The notes below the pieces were generated by a model. It worked only from the letters and a program-made list of their open reading frames with translations. It was not told where the DNA came from and searched no databases. Source: Candidatus Krumholzibacteriota bacterium (GTDB taxonomy: Bacteria > Krumholzibacteriota > Krumholzibacteriia > Krumholzibacteriales > Krumholzibacteriaceae). From it: a DNA stretch of 40,410 nt. This document shows positions 17,219 through 24,318 of the stretch, one piece after another (within the stretch, counting starts at the first letter, position 1; each line of letters begins with the position of its first letter). Made by a program: the position numbers and the translations under genes. Location: the NCBI GenBank assembly GCA_030667985.1, contig DAOUUU010000006.1, positions 1-40,410 on the forward strand. The letters run 5' to 3'.

Positions 17219-18388
17219 TTAATCCTTCTTTACCTTGATCTGCAGAAGAAGTTCGACCTGCACATCCTTCCCTATGTCATCCACCGATATCTCCAAAGGC
17301 ACCTTTATAGTCTTCTTCTCTTTGGTCAGGACCGCAGAAGCTATCCCAGAGCCCTGCTCTTTCGAAGCCTCGCAGGCCTCCTTCACCGGCTTTGGCCGTT
17401 TCGGTTTCGCTTTTGGCTTGCTGATGGAGGGCTTCTCCAGAGGATTGACGATGATCTCGATATCCTTCTCATCCTTCTCTCCCACCTGCTCCTCCGGTTC
17501 CTCGTCTCGATCCTTTCCGGCTCCACTGCCGTTCAGATCGACTACATGACCGTACTCCTCGTACCCGCCCCTCGTTGCCCCCAAATCCATACCTTGCCGG
17601 TCGGAGTCCTCCTCGGTCAGTACGCTATCCACAAACTCAGAAACAGACTCGTGTTCCTCTTCCTTCTTCTCTGCTTTATTTAGAGACTCACTCTCATCTA
17701 TCTCGGAGTTATTTATTCCCGATGTTCCTTTCGCAACGACCTCGACATCGATCTCCTCTTCCACCCTGCTCTCCTCGACCTCTCCAAAACCCTTTACGTT
17801 CTTCAGATCTTCACGGATCTTACGGAAAACGAGTTGGGCGATCCCTTCAAAGGTCTCATAGACTCCCTCGCCCGTCGACGCGACGGCGTCGAATGAGGGA
17901 GCGCCCAGATCGTTCAATTCCGTCTCGAGCGTCTCGCTATCCATCGTGTCGGGCAGATCGCGCTTGTTGTACTGTATGACCCAGGGAACCTCGCTCAAAG
18001 ACATTCCGATCTCGTTCAGATTCTCTTCCAGGTTCTTGAGGCTCTCCTTGTTTTCGGATATCCTGTCGGAGGCGGAATCGGCCACGAATATGATGGCGTC
18101 GACTCCCTTGAGCACCAGCTTTCTCGTAGCGTTGTAGTAGACCTGTCCAGGAACTGTATAGAGTAGGAATCTCGTCTTCAGTCCGTTGATCTCGCCGATC
18201 TCGATCGGCAGGAAATCGAAGAAGAGCGTCCGGTCGGTGCGCGTCTTCATCGAGACCATCTTGCCCTTGTTCTCCTTGGGCATCTTCGCATAGATGCTCT
18301 CTAGATTCGTCGTCTTTCCGCTGAGTCCAGCACCGTAATAGACGATCTTGATGTTGACTTCGCCGCTTGCGTAATTGTAGACTGCCAT
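17219..18388 (-). CDS. MglA-like small Ras-family GTPase with long acidic C-terminal extension, 389 aa
   Basis: MglA GTPases set cell polarity and motility direction in bacteria such as Myxococcus. Residues 1-195 form the GTPase: P-loop GAGLSGKT (19-26), switch I region with TDRTLFFDFLP, DxxG-equivalent YTVPGQVYYNATR, and NKRD specificity motif. An acidic, low-complexity linker of about 150 residues follows (KAEKKEEEHESV, KDRDEEPEEQ), then a Lys/Pro stretch (KPKAKPKRPKPV) and a short beta-like C-terminal module (TIKVPLEISVDDIGKDVQVELLLQIKVKK). Typical MglA proteins end near residue 195. The track start is replaced by ATG 18388 (MAVYNYASGEVNIKI), with GAGG upstream. No MglB (roadblock) gene is visible nearby. 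Its exact role is unknown. Confidence 0.9.
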   Translation of the reverse strand: MAVYNYASGEVNIKIVYYGAGLSGKTTNLESIYAKMPKENKGKMVSMKTRTDRTLFFDFLPIEIGEINGLKTRFLLYTVPGQVYYNATRKLVLKGVDAIIFVADSASDRISENKESLKNLEENLNEIGMSLSEVPWVIQYNKRDLPDTMDSETLETELNDLGAPSFDAVASTGEGVYETFEGIAQLVFRKIREDLKNVKGFGEVEESRVEEEIDVEVVAKGTSGINNSEIDESESLNKAEKKEEEHESVSEFVDSVLTEEDSDRQGMDLGATRGGYEEYGHVVDLNGSGAGKDRDEEPEEQVGEKDEKDIEIIVNPLEKPSISKPKAKPKRPKPVKEACEASKEQGSGIASAVLTKEKKTIKVPLEISVDDIGKDVQVELLLQIKVKKD

Positions 18389-18483
18389 TCCCTTTTCCTC
18401 ACTTTTTACATCGGGGGGGGTCTTCCCTCCCGCTCTCTCGTTGCACAGACAAGGAAGCAATATCCATGAGCAGGTAATTCTTT

Positions 18484-18512
18484 ATCATACCTTCAGATGC
18501 TAACACAGTTCA
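18484..18512 (-). promoter_or_regulatory. Candidate promoter of the MglA-like gene
   Basis: The minus strand contains TATGAT, a good -10 box, with TGAACT 17 bases upstream as a poor -35. It would leave a leader of about 90 bases that includes a C8 run. Assigned by eye. Confidence 0.35.
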
Positions 18513-18638
18513 TAGAATTCAGGAAGCCACCCCCCAGCATAAGTCTTTGCGCGCAAGGAATGTGCCATACGGACAGGGCGCAAGCGGTTTTGTAATCCTT
18601 TATCCCTGCTTCAATTATACAAAAAGTTTTTACAGTGT

Positions 18639-18668
18639 AAAAAACCCTTTCTCGAATAAGAGAAAGGG
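18639..18668 (-). terminator. Rho-independent terminator of the small lipoprotein gene
   Basis: On the minus strand CCCTTTCTC and GAGAAAGGG form a perfect 9-bp stem with loop TTATTC, followed directly by TTTTTT. It lies 57 bases past the lipoprotein stop. Confidence 0.92.
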
Positions 18669-18725
18669 CTGTGAAATTTGCAATTGTAGAGTGTTGCTCC
18701 GGGGCCGGATATCGCCCCTATGCCT

Positions 18726-19076
18726 CTAGTTCGTACTTCCGGTACATTCGGCTCCCCTGCAATCGAGCACGACCGTCGTGACATTACCGTCACTCACCGA
18801 GAAATCGAGAGACCAGCACCAGTAATTATCCTCGTCCATCGCGTTGCTGCGCGCGAATAGAGAGTGAGGTCCGCTAGCGATATCGAAAGTCACCGCCTCC
18901 TCGCTCGAGATGATATTCATGAAATTATCATCCACCCAGACCCAGACTTCGAAGGTCAAACAATATTCGCATGAGATCGTGACTCCGGTAGCCTGCACTT
19001 CCACTGCTTCATCGCAGCCGCTGGTGAATGTCAAAAGTGCTATTGTCAATAAAAGTAAAACACCCACCCGCTTCAT
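18726..19076 (-). CDS. Small lipoprotein of unknown function, 116 aa
   Basis: The start is moved from the track's 19175 to the ATG at 19076, which has AGGAGG five bases upstream and begins a lipoprotein signal peptide: MKRVGVLLLLTIALLTFTSGC, lipobox TSGC. The mature part (about 95 aa) is acidic and rich in aromatic beta-strand segments (TFEVWVWVDDNF, NYWCWSLDFSVSDGNVTTVVLDC). Four further Cys (ISCEYC, YWCW, LDCRGAEC region) could form disulfides. It may be a small Ig-like sandwich. I do not recognise the family. It is a single-gene unit with its own terminator. Its N-terminus is plausible for an outer-membrane anchored protein (Asp at +2 would favour inner-membrane retention in E. coli rules). 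Confidence 0.8.
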   Translation of the reverse strand: MKRVGVLLLLTIALLTFTSGCDEAVEVQATGVTISCEYCLTFEVWVWVDDNFMNIISSEEAVTFDIASGPHSLFARSNAMDEDNYWCWSLDFSVSDGNVTTVVLDCRGAECTGSTN

Positions 19077-19172
19077 CGAAACCTCCTGTATCCGGACTAT
19101 ATCATAAGACGACTCATAAGGATAGAATAGATCACCCTTCCCTGGAAATGTAACAAACGGCAGGATATCCCA

Positions 19173-19194
19173 CAACTGAAAAATTTTTAAGTTG
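19173..19194. repeat. 22-bp AT-rich inverted repeat between two minus-strand genes
   Basis: CAACTGAAAAATTTTTAAGTTG is symmetric at 20 of 22 positions (a single mismatched pair). It is about 55 bases downstream of the zinc-ribbon gene stop and 97 bases upstream of the lipoprotein start. It could be an operator or a weak terminator stem with little loop. Confidence 0.45.
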
Positions 19195-19249
19195 CGCTTC
19201 TCGCGGCGGAACTACCTGGCAGAATTCTGATGGAATGGATCCGGGGGGT

Positions 19250-19672
19250 CTAATCGGAAAGCGTTTCGCCGCACCAGGGACAATAGCGGTAGATCTGATT
19301 GACCTTCTTCCCGCAGGAGCAGTAGCGTCTGCCGAGTTCGGATTGGCCCTCCACATCATACTTCAGCGGATCGCTCATCAGATCACGCAGCCTGTCGTAG
19401 AGTTCCTGCCCCTTGGAGAGGACGAATTCGTGTTTTTTGTCCGCGATGACGACGACCTTTGGATGTATCTCTCCACCTTCGATCTTCAGATCGCTGATAT
19501 GGCAGAGATCGATGGTAAGATCCTTCATCCCGAACGAAGCATCGAGCGGCGATACCTGGAAATTGAGGGATCGGTCCGTCAACTCGATCATACCCCGTGC
19601 GGCGATCAGCTTACTCACGAAATAAATCGCTTTTTGCATGAAAATCGTCGTTTGCATCGAAACTTGCAACAT
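19250..19672 (-). CDS. Small protein with C-terminal zinc ribbon, possible GRAM/PH-like N-terminal domain, 140 aa
   Basis: Residues 1-100 look like a small beta domain with one helix: RGMIELTDRSLNFQVSPLDASFGMKDLTIDLCHISDLKIEGG, then PKVVVIADKKHEFVLSKGQELYDRLRDLM. The strand order, with a buried basic strand KKHEFVLS and a terminal helix, resembles GRAM/PH-type membrane-binding domains; this is structural intuition only. The tail YCSCGKKVNQIYRYCPWCGETL has two Cys pairs of a zinc ribbon, the first unusually spaced as CxC. The ATG has GGAGGAG four bases upstream. It is divergent from the acyltransferase operon, sharing its 99-base upstream region. No specific function can be assigned. Confidence 0.8.
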   Translation of the reverse strand: MLQVSMQTTIFMQKAIYFVSKLIAARGMIELTDRSLNFQVSPLDASFGMKDLTIDLCHISDLKIEGGEIHPKVVVIADKKHEFVLSKGQELYDRLRDLMSDPLKYDVEGQSELGRRYCSCGKKVNQIYRYCPWCGETLSD

Positions 19673-19731
19673 TATCTCCTCCCTGGGTTGTTCTTCCGAT
19701 TGATTGCCAGAAACGTGCCATTGCTATACGC

Positions 19732-19760
19732 TTGACATGGCACCGTCTACCGCTTTATCC
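19732..19760 (+). promoter_or_regulatory. Promoter of the acyltransferase-GT4-MFS operon
   Basis: TTGACA, a perfect -35, is followed after 17 bases by TTATCC (or after 18 by TATCCT). Transcription would begin about position 19767, only a few bases before the ATG at 19772, giving an almost leaderless message and excluding the upstream TTG start. Confidence 0.5.
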
Positions 19761-19771
19761 TCTTGCAGGTT

Positions 19772-20623
19772 ATGGACAATTTTGGTCGGCTCATGTTCAG
19801 AATGGCGGCATTCCTACTCGACCGGCTACCCGCCGGCCTTAGGCATATCCTCGCCAGTGCGGGAGCGCAGCTCGATTACGCCTCTTCGTCTCGGAAGAGG
19901 CGCAATGTTCGCAGCAATCTGGAGGGAATAGGCACGAACACGGATACATCGTCGGTATTCAACATTTTCAGGCATCATGCTGCAAATATGACCGAGATCC
20001 TCGCGGCGAGCCGCTGGGACGCAGAAACAATACGTAATCGTATTCCGAATGCCGACACATCGATCATCGAAGAGGCGCTCGGGAGAAACCGTGGCGTCAT
20101 TCTTGTGACGGTACACACGGGAAACTGGGAACTGGCGGGCCTATATCTTAATCACGCAGGGTACCGGATGCATGTCGTTGCCGGAGTGCAGATGAATAGG
20201 ATGCTGACAAACGCGGTCAAGGACGCGAAACAGCGAATGGGAATCGAAGTGATCAATCCGGATTATTCCTACAGAAGACTTTTCAAGGCTCTTGGCGGCA
20301 ACGGTATTGTGGCCCTGCTTCTCGACGGCGATCTATTCACCGGAGGTGCTCCGGTCGAACTCTTTGGCAAACGGATCAACATGCCCCGCGGAGCGGTCCG
20401 ATTGAGCGAGAGGACAGGGGCTCCAATCATCGGTGGTTACTGCCGTAGACTCGATAACGACCGGTACCATATCCATCTCGAGAAAATATTGGACCCGGAG
20501 ACCGACGGCCCGATCGGAGAGGAAGAATCGATGAAACGGCTCTACGGCCGGGTCGAAGAATATATCGCCCAAAACCGTGACCAGTGGTGCATGTTCAGGG
20601 ATTTCTGGGGTGATCGGAATTGA
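19772..20623 (+). CDS. Lysophospholipid/LpxL-HtrB-family acyltransferase, 283 aa
   Basis: Members of this family (lipid A acyltransferases LpxL/LpxM and mycobacterial PIM acyltransferase PatA) transfer an acyl chain to a glycolipid at the cytoplasmic face of the inner membrane. The catalytic H-x4-E motif is VHTGNWELAG near residue 115, followed by RMGIEVINPDYSYRRLFKALGGNGIVALLLDGD and the GGAPVELFGKRINMPRGAVRLSERTGAPIIGGY block. The tail QNRDQWCMFRDFW matches the family's C-terminal (P)xQWxWxH-type ending in degenerate form. The track starts at TTG 19763; the ATG at 19772 fits the promoter better. Its stop overlaps the glycosyltransferase start, so the two act together. Pairing with a PimA-like enzyme favours a glycolipid acceptor over lipid A. 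Confidence 0.88.
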   Translation: MDNFGRLMFRMAAFLLDRLPAGLRHILASAGAQLDYASSSRKRRNVRSNLEGIGTNTDTSSVFNIFRHHAANMTEILAASRWDAETIRNRIPNADTSIIEEALGRNRGVILVTVHTGNWELAGLYLNHAGYRMHVVAGVQMNRMLTNAVKDAKQRMGIEVINPDYSYRRLFKALGGNGIVALLLDGDLFTGGAPVELFGKRINMPRGAVRLSERTGAPIIGGYCRRLDNDRYHIHLEKILDPETDGPIGEEESMKRLYGRVEEYIAQNRDQWCMFRDFWGDRN

Positions 20624-21783
20624 AGATCGGCATCGTATCACAATCCTACTATCCGAAACCGGGCGGCGTGACCGAGGTCGTGCACTATACGGCACGGGAG
20701 CTCCGTCGCTTGGGACACGAGGTCGTCATCATCACCACAAACTACCGGTGCAAAGAGGAACCGACCCCCGACATCGTCAGGATTGGCAGGAACATGATCG
20801 TGCCGGTCAACGGAGCCTGGGTAAATGTAACTATCGGCCGCCGCCTCGGAGACCAGTTGGCGAGGATATTCCGTGAAAGGGATCTCGATCTAATACAGAC
20901 ACATTGCCCGCTCGTCCCGACATTACCCCTTCTGGCGCTCCAGGCTGCCGGAAAAAACCAGAAGACGGTCGGAACCTTCCATGCAGCGGCCACAAGCAAC
21001 GCTTGCTACGCTTTCTTCCGCAAGCCGTTGGGTAGACGCGCTGAGCGTCTCGACGTTCGAATCGCGGTTTCAGAACCTGCCAAGAAATTCGCGAGTCGCT
21101 ATTTTCCAGGTGATTACGAAATCGTACCGAACGGGATCGATTGCAAGAGGTTCAATCCGCATGTCGAACCGTTCGATCCACCCGATGACGATGCTCTCAC
21201 GATACTCTACGTCGGGCGGATGGACAAACGAAAGGGAGTACCCTACCTCCTCAAGTCTCTTCCCCTGGCGAGGAAAAACATGAACCGGAATATCAGACTG
21301 ATACTCGTCGGAGAGGGCAAGCTCCGGAGCATTCTTCTTCACAGACCGATTCCTCTGCACGGAGTCGAGATAGTCATGGCCGGCCACGTCAGCCCGGAGG
21401 AACTCCCGCGCTACTACAGGAGCGCCGATATATTTTGCTCCCCCGCAACGGGCCGAGAAAGTTTCGGCATCGTCCTGCTGGAAGCGATGGCTTCGGGTGT
21501 TCCCGTGATCGCCTCCGATATACCCGGCTACCGGCGCGTCCTATCACACGAGCGGGAGGGCCTGCTCGTTACGCCGCGGGATTCCCGGGCCCTGGCGGAA
21601 GCCATCTTAAGGCTCGAATCGGATTCGTCGGGAAGAACCGAGCTCGGTATGCAGGGAATCGACAAAGCTCATCTATATGACTGGTCGATAGTCACGAGGA
21701 GACTCGAGAAGGTATTCGATCGGGCCCTCGGAAAGACCGGGTCCGAGCGGGAACCCGCCGCGATCTATCAGGGCACAGGATGA
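20620..21783 (+). CDS. GT4 glycosyltransferase resembling PimA phosphatidylinositol mannosyltransferase, 387 aa
   Basis: GT-B fold enzymes of family GT4 transfer a sugar from a nucleotide donor with retention. N-terminal SYYPKPGGVTEVVHYTARELRRLGHEVVIIT is the acceptor-domain glycine loop; IVPNGIDCKRF, ILYVGRMDKRKGVPYLL and the E-x7-E motif in GRESFGIVLLEAMASGVPVIASDIPGYRRVL are donor-side landmarks. The wording around ADIFCSPATGRESFGIVLLEAMA is close to that of actinobacterial PimA, as remembered. The start is TTG, overlapping the acyltransferase stop (TTGA), with GGGGTGAT upstream. The end overlaps the MFS start. Substrates are unproven; another lipid or diacylglycerol glycosylation is possible. 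Confidence 0.9.
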   Translation: MKIGIVSQSYYPKPGGVTEVVHYTARELRRLGHEVVIITTNYRCKEEPTPDIVRIGRNMIVPVNGAWVNVTIGRRLGDQLARIFRERDLDLIQTHCPLVPTLPLLALQAAGKNQKTVGTFHAAATSNACYAFFRKPLGRRAERLDVRIAVSEPAKKFASRYFPGDYEIVPNGIDCKRFNPHVEPFDPPDDDALTILYVGRMDKRKGVPYLLKSLPLARKNMNRNIRLILVGEGKLRSILLHRPIPLHGVEIVMAGHVSPEELPRYYRSADIFCSPATGRESFGIVLLEAMASGVPVIASDIPGYRRVLSHEREGLLVTPRDSRALAEAILRLESDSSGRTELGMQGIDKAHLYDWSIVTRRLEKVFDRALGKTGSEREPAAIYQGTG

Positions 21784-23003
21784 AGAACAGACACACCAAC
21801 CTGCCCCTCTACCTCCTGACCCTCTTCTGGATCTCCCAGACGATATCGCTCTTCGGTGATCGATTGAACAACTTTTCCCTCGCCGCCCTGATCAACCTGT
21901 TCGCCGCGAACCCGAGTCTGACCCTGACGAAGCTCTACCTCGCCATGTATCTGCCCGTATTCATACTCGCACCGCTCATCGGTATCCTGATCGACAAGCT
22001 CGACAAACGTTGGGTGCTCGTGCTGACCGATATAGCGCGTGGTATCATCGTCCTTCTCATTCCTTTCTTTTTCCTCAGAACGGGTAGCTTTCTTTCGGTC
22101 TTCATACTCGTCTTCCTCCTCTCGACTGGAAATCTCTTCTTTCTCCCCGCCAAGTCGGGCCTTATACCCGAGCTCGTACCACATGACAAGCTCGTCAAGA
22201 CCAATTCGATCCTGTGGATCGCCGGAATAGTAGGTTTCATAGGGGGTTTTCTAGGAGGGGGACTCATTTTCGACTACCTCTCATGGCCAGCCTGTTTCTT
22301 GCTGGACGGATTGACATATTTTCTTTCCGCTCTGCTACTCGCCTTCGTCGCTTTTTTCAGCAGGGGCGCCGGCAGACAGCCGGCCATAAGTCCGAGTGGC
22401 TCACTCTCGATCTTCTCTGCCCTTCGCGAAGGCGTTACCGGGATACGAACCAACCCGGGAATACTCGCCCCCCTCGGAATCCAGGCGATGATATTTCTGG
22501 CCGGCGGCGGATTCAGCGTCCTCGGCATCGTAGCGATCAAGGCTGCGTCGCCGCCTGGGAGCTCCATGGGAATCAGCATGGTGGGGCTCTCGACCGGACT
22601 CGGCATGGGCTTCGGATCGATATTGGCAAACCGTTTTCCCGAATCCCCCATCAGCAGAAAATGGCTCGAAAGGGGCCTTTTCGGGCTCTTTCTCCCGGCT
22701 TCGGCAATCATGGCAAGCGGCGGGTTGTCATTGCTCTGCCTCGGGGGCTTTATCGCCGGATTTGTCGCGTCTCCCCTGATCATCATATCCGAATCGGAAC
22801 TGCAAAAGAGCATATCGATCTCGATGAGAGGCAGAATATTCGCCTTCCGGGAGATACTGACGAGAAGCATGTTTCTCCTGTCCGCCTTTCTATTTACATC
22901 ATTCCAGAAATACTCCGGAACAGCTATTCTGCTCGTTATACTTGGACTCTTTCTTGCATTGACGGGAATCTATTGGATTGGATTTCAATCGAGCCGTCGA
23001 TGA
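21780..23003 (+). CDS. Major facilitator superfamily transporter, 407 aa
   Basis: The protein has about eleven to twelve hydrophobic helices in two halves. The MFS motif A between helices 2 and 3 appears as LIGILIDKLDKRWVLVLTD. The N-terminal TLFWISQTISLFGDRLNNFSLAALI resembles MFS_3-type and lysophospholipid-transporter-like (LplT) proteins. The ATG overlaps the glycosyltransferase stop as ATGA, so all three products are coupled. A role as a flippase or exporter for the glycolipid made by the two upstream enzymes is an inference; a drug or metabolite exporter is the alternative. Intact, with no frameshift or missing segment. Confidence 0.9.
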   Translation: MKNRHTNLPLYLLTLFWISQTISLFGDRLNNFSLAALINLFAANPSLTLTKLYLAMYLPVFILAPLIGILIDKLDKRWVLVLTDIARGIIVLLIPFFFLRTGSFLSVFILVFLLSTGNLFFLPAKSGLIPELVPHDKLVKTNSILWIAGIVGFIGGFLGGGLIFDYLSWPACFLLDGLTYFLSALLLAFVAFFSRGAGRQPAISPSGSLSIFSALREGVTGIRTNPGILAPLGIQAMIFLAGGGFSVLGIVAIKAASPPGSSMGISMVGLSTGLGMGFGSILANRFPESPISRKWLERGLFGLFLPASAIMASGGLSLLCLGGFIAGFVASPLIIISESELQKSISISMRGRIFAFREILTRSMFLLSAFLFTSFQKYSGTAILLVILGLFLALTGIYWIGFQSSRR

Positions 23004-23038
23004 TTCGACGGGATATCGAACAACAACGGGGGTTGTGA

Positions 23039-23479
23039 ATGCAGATCACGGAAAAGATTTTACGAGAGGTCTTTCACCGGCTGCTCAGTACCGAGCCGAA
23101 GGACGAAGTAGTGAACAAGCTCCAGTCCGTCATAGACGGGATGATCGACAAGTTCCAGGATACCTTCGAGCTCGATACCGTTCAACGCCAGAACACCTTC
23201 AGGGCGATCATCTGCAGCATGATCGTTCATGGCTGGGGAATCGGCATGCACCCGTTCAACAATCCCGACACGAACATGGATGATAAGACGATCGAGGTGC
23301 GTGTCAGCAAGGATATCCTGATTCCAGTCGAGAACATCAAAGCATTGAGATACGTGAAAAAGGACAAACAGGGGCGCGTGAAAAAGGTACTGTTCGAGCC
23401 GGACCAGGACGACCGGATCCGTCGTCAGATCGATAATCTGCTTGAGAAGATCTCGAAGGAGAAATGGGGCGAATCCTAG
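23039..23479 (+). CDS. Conserved-looking protein of unknown function, 146 aa
   Basis: I do not recognise this gene. It starts at ATG with GGGGG six bases upstream, 35 bases after the transporter, so it is probably the last gene of the plus-strand operon. No signal peptide or membrane segment is seen; it should be a soluble, mixed alpha/beta cytosolic protein. Residues 1-75 are helical (ITEKILREVFHRLLSTEPKDEV... RQNTFRAIICSMIVHGWGIGMHPF); residues 80-125 are strand-rich and basic (KTIEVRVSKDILIPVENIKALRYVKKDKQGRVKKVLFEP); the C-terminus is a charged helix. Its stop codon shares a CTAG palindrome with the stop of the convergent gene. Confidence 0.82.
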   Translation: MQITEKILREVFHRLLSTEPKDEVVNKLQSVIDGMIDKFQDTFELDTVQRQNTFRAIICSMIVHGWGIGMHPFNNPDTNMDDKTIEVRVSKDILIPVENIKALRYVKKDKQGRVKKVLFEPDQDDRIRRQIDNLLEKISKEKWGES

Positions 23480-24309
23480 TCAGGCCCCTCGAAAGAGGGA
23501 TTACGTTTTTCCATCTCCAGCAGCCTGCCGCCCTTCTTGAACTCGACTTTGTCCATGAGCTCGTTGATGAGATAGATCCCCCTGCCCGAATCTTTGTATA
23601 TGTGGTCTGGCTTCCTCGGATCTCGTCCCGCCTCCAGCTCGAAGCCTTCCCCCTCGTCCTCGATCTGTACGACGATCCGGCGGAAGCTGATATATATCCG
23701 GATGTGGACCTTCAACTCCTCGTTCCCCTTATTCCCGTGCAGTATCGCGTTGCTCAGCGCCTCGTCCATTACGAGCGGCAGGTTCACAGTGCTCTCTTCC
23801 GTCGGAAAACCGAACTCGGTGGTGAGCAGCGAGACAAAGCGGTTGATACCGAGTATCCTCGATAATTTGCTCGGAAACAGAAAATCAAACCGCACCTGCC
23901 CCTCCCTCGCCAACTCTGCATTACGTGGAAAAACGATCTCCTCATGGGCTTTGCCGTTCAGAACATTCTGCATATCGACCTGGTCAAAAGGGGGATGAAT
24001 GATGCCCTGCACGCCGAGTGAGAGCAGGAGAAGATAGTATTTCTCACTGCACTCTTTCATAACGACATATATCGGAGAATCGATCCTCGCCAGGCGGATC
24101 TGCCTGAACTTCTCTGCACCGATCTTCTCCCCAGGCAAAAATAGGAGCAGGCTAGAGGGTATCTCGTTCTTTGACTCGACACCTTTGAGGAACCTCGGAA
24201 GGGTCTTGTAGATATGCACATCTATTTTGTCGGATAGTTGTACTTCGGCAAAGAACTGCTTATAGAGTTCCGGGAGCAGAGTGAGAATATGAAGTGAATT
24301 CCGTTCCAC
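23476..24309 (-). CDS. Pseudo-receiver plus HATPase_c_2 (anti-sigma/RsbW-like) protein, 277 aa
   Basis: Residues 1-125 look like a receiver fold that has lost the phospho-acceptor: the strand SSLLLFLPGEK carries no Asp, while SPIYVVMKECSEKYYLLLLSLGVQGIIHPPFD keeps the later strands. Residues 140-265 are a GHKL ATPase of the RsbW type: N box VMDEALSNAILHGNKG, G1 IEDEGEGFE, G2 SGRGIYLINELMDKVEF. There is no His-phosphotransfer domain, so it would act as a serine kinase/anti-sigma factor or a related switch. The start GTG lies nine bases after the zinc-ribbon gene stop. No sigma factor or anti-anti-sigma gene is in the window, so its partner is unknown. Confidence 0.88.
   Translation of the reverse strand: MERNSLHILTLLPELYKQFFAEVQLSDKIDVHIYKTLPRFLKGVESKNEIPSSLLLFLPGEKIGAEKFRQIRLARIDSPIYVVMKECSEKYYLLLLSLGVQGIIHPPFDQVDMQNVLNGKAHEEIVFPRNAELAREGQVRFDFLFPSKLSRILGINRFVSLLTTEFGFPTEESTVNLPLVMDEALSNAILHGNKGNEELKVHIRIYISFRRIVVQIEDEGEGFELEAGRDPRKPDHIYKDSGRGIYLINELMDKVEFKKGGRLLEMEKRNPSFEGPD
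23486..23510 (+). terminator. Weak terminator-like hairpin after the plus-strand operon
   Basis: CCCTC-GAAA-GAGGG forms a 5-bp stem with a GNRA-type tetraloop, followed six bases later by TTTTT. It lies inside the 3' end of the convergent minus-strand gene, where there is no intergenic space for a separate terminator. Confidence 0.35.
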
Positions 24310-24318
24310 TCTATGAAA

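Larger units (their letters stand above)
18389..18725. other. 337-bp intergenic region between the MglA-like and small lipoprotein genes
   Basis: No gene is supported here. It holds, in minus-strand order, the terminator of the small lipoprotein gene, a 10-bp palindrome TTGCGCGCAA (18547-18556), a weak promoter candidate for the MglA-like gene, and a run of eight C residues (18413-18420) in its leader. The 60-aa ORFs in the track look random. Confidence 0.6.
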
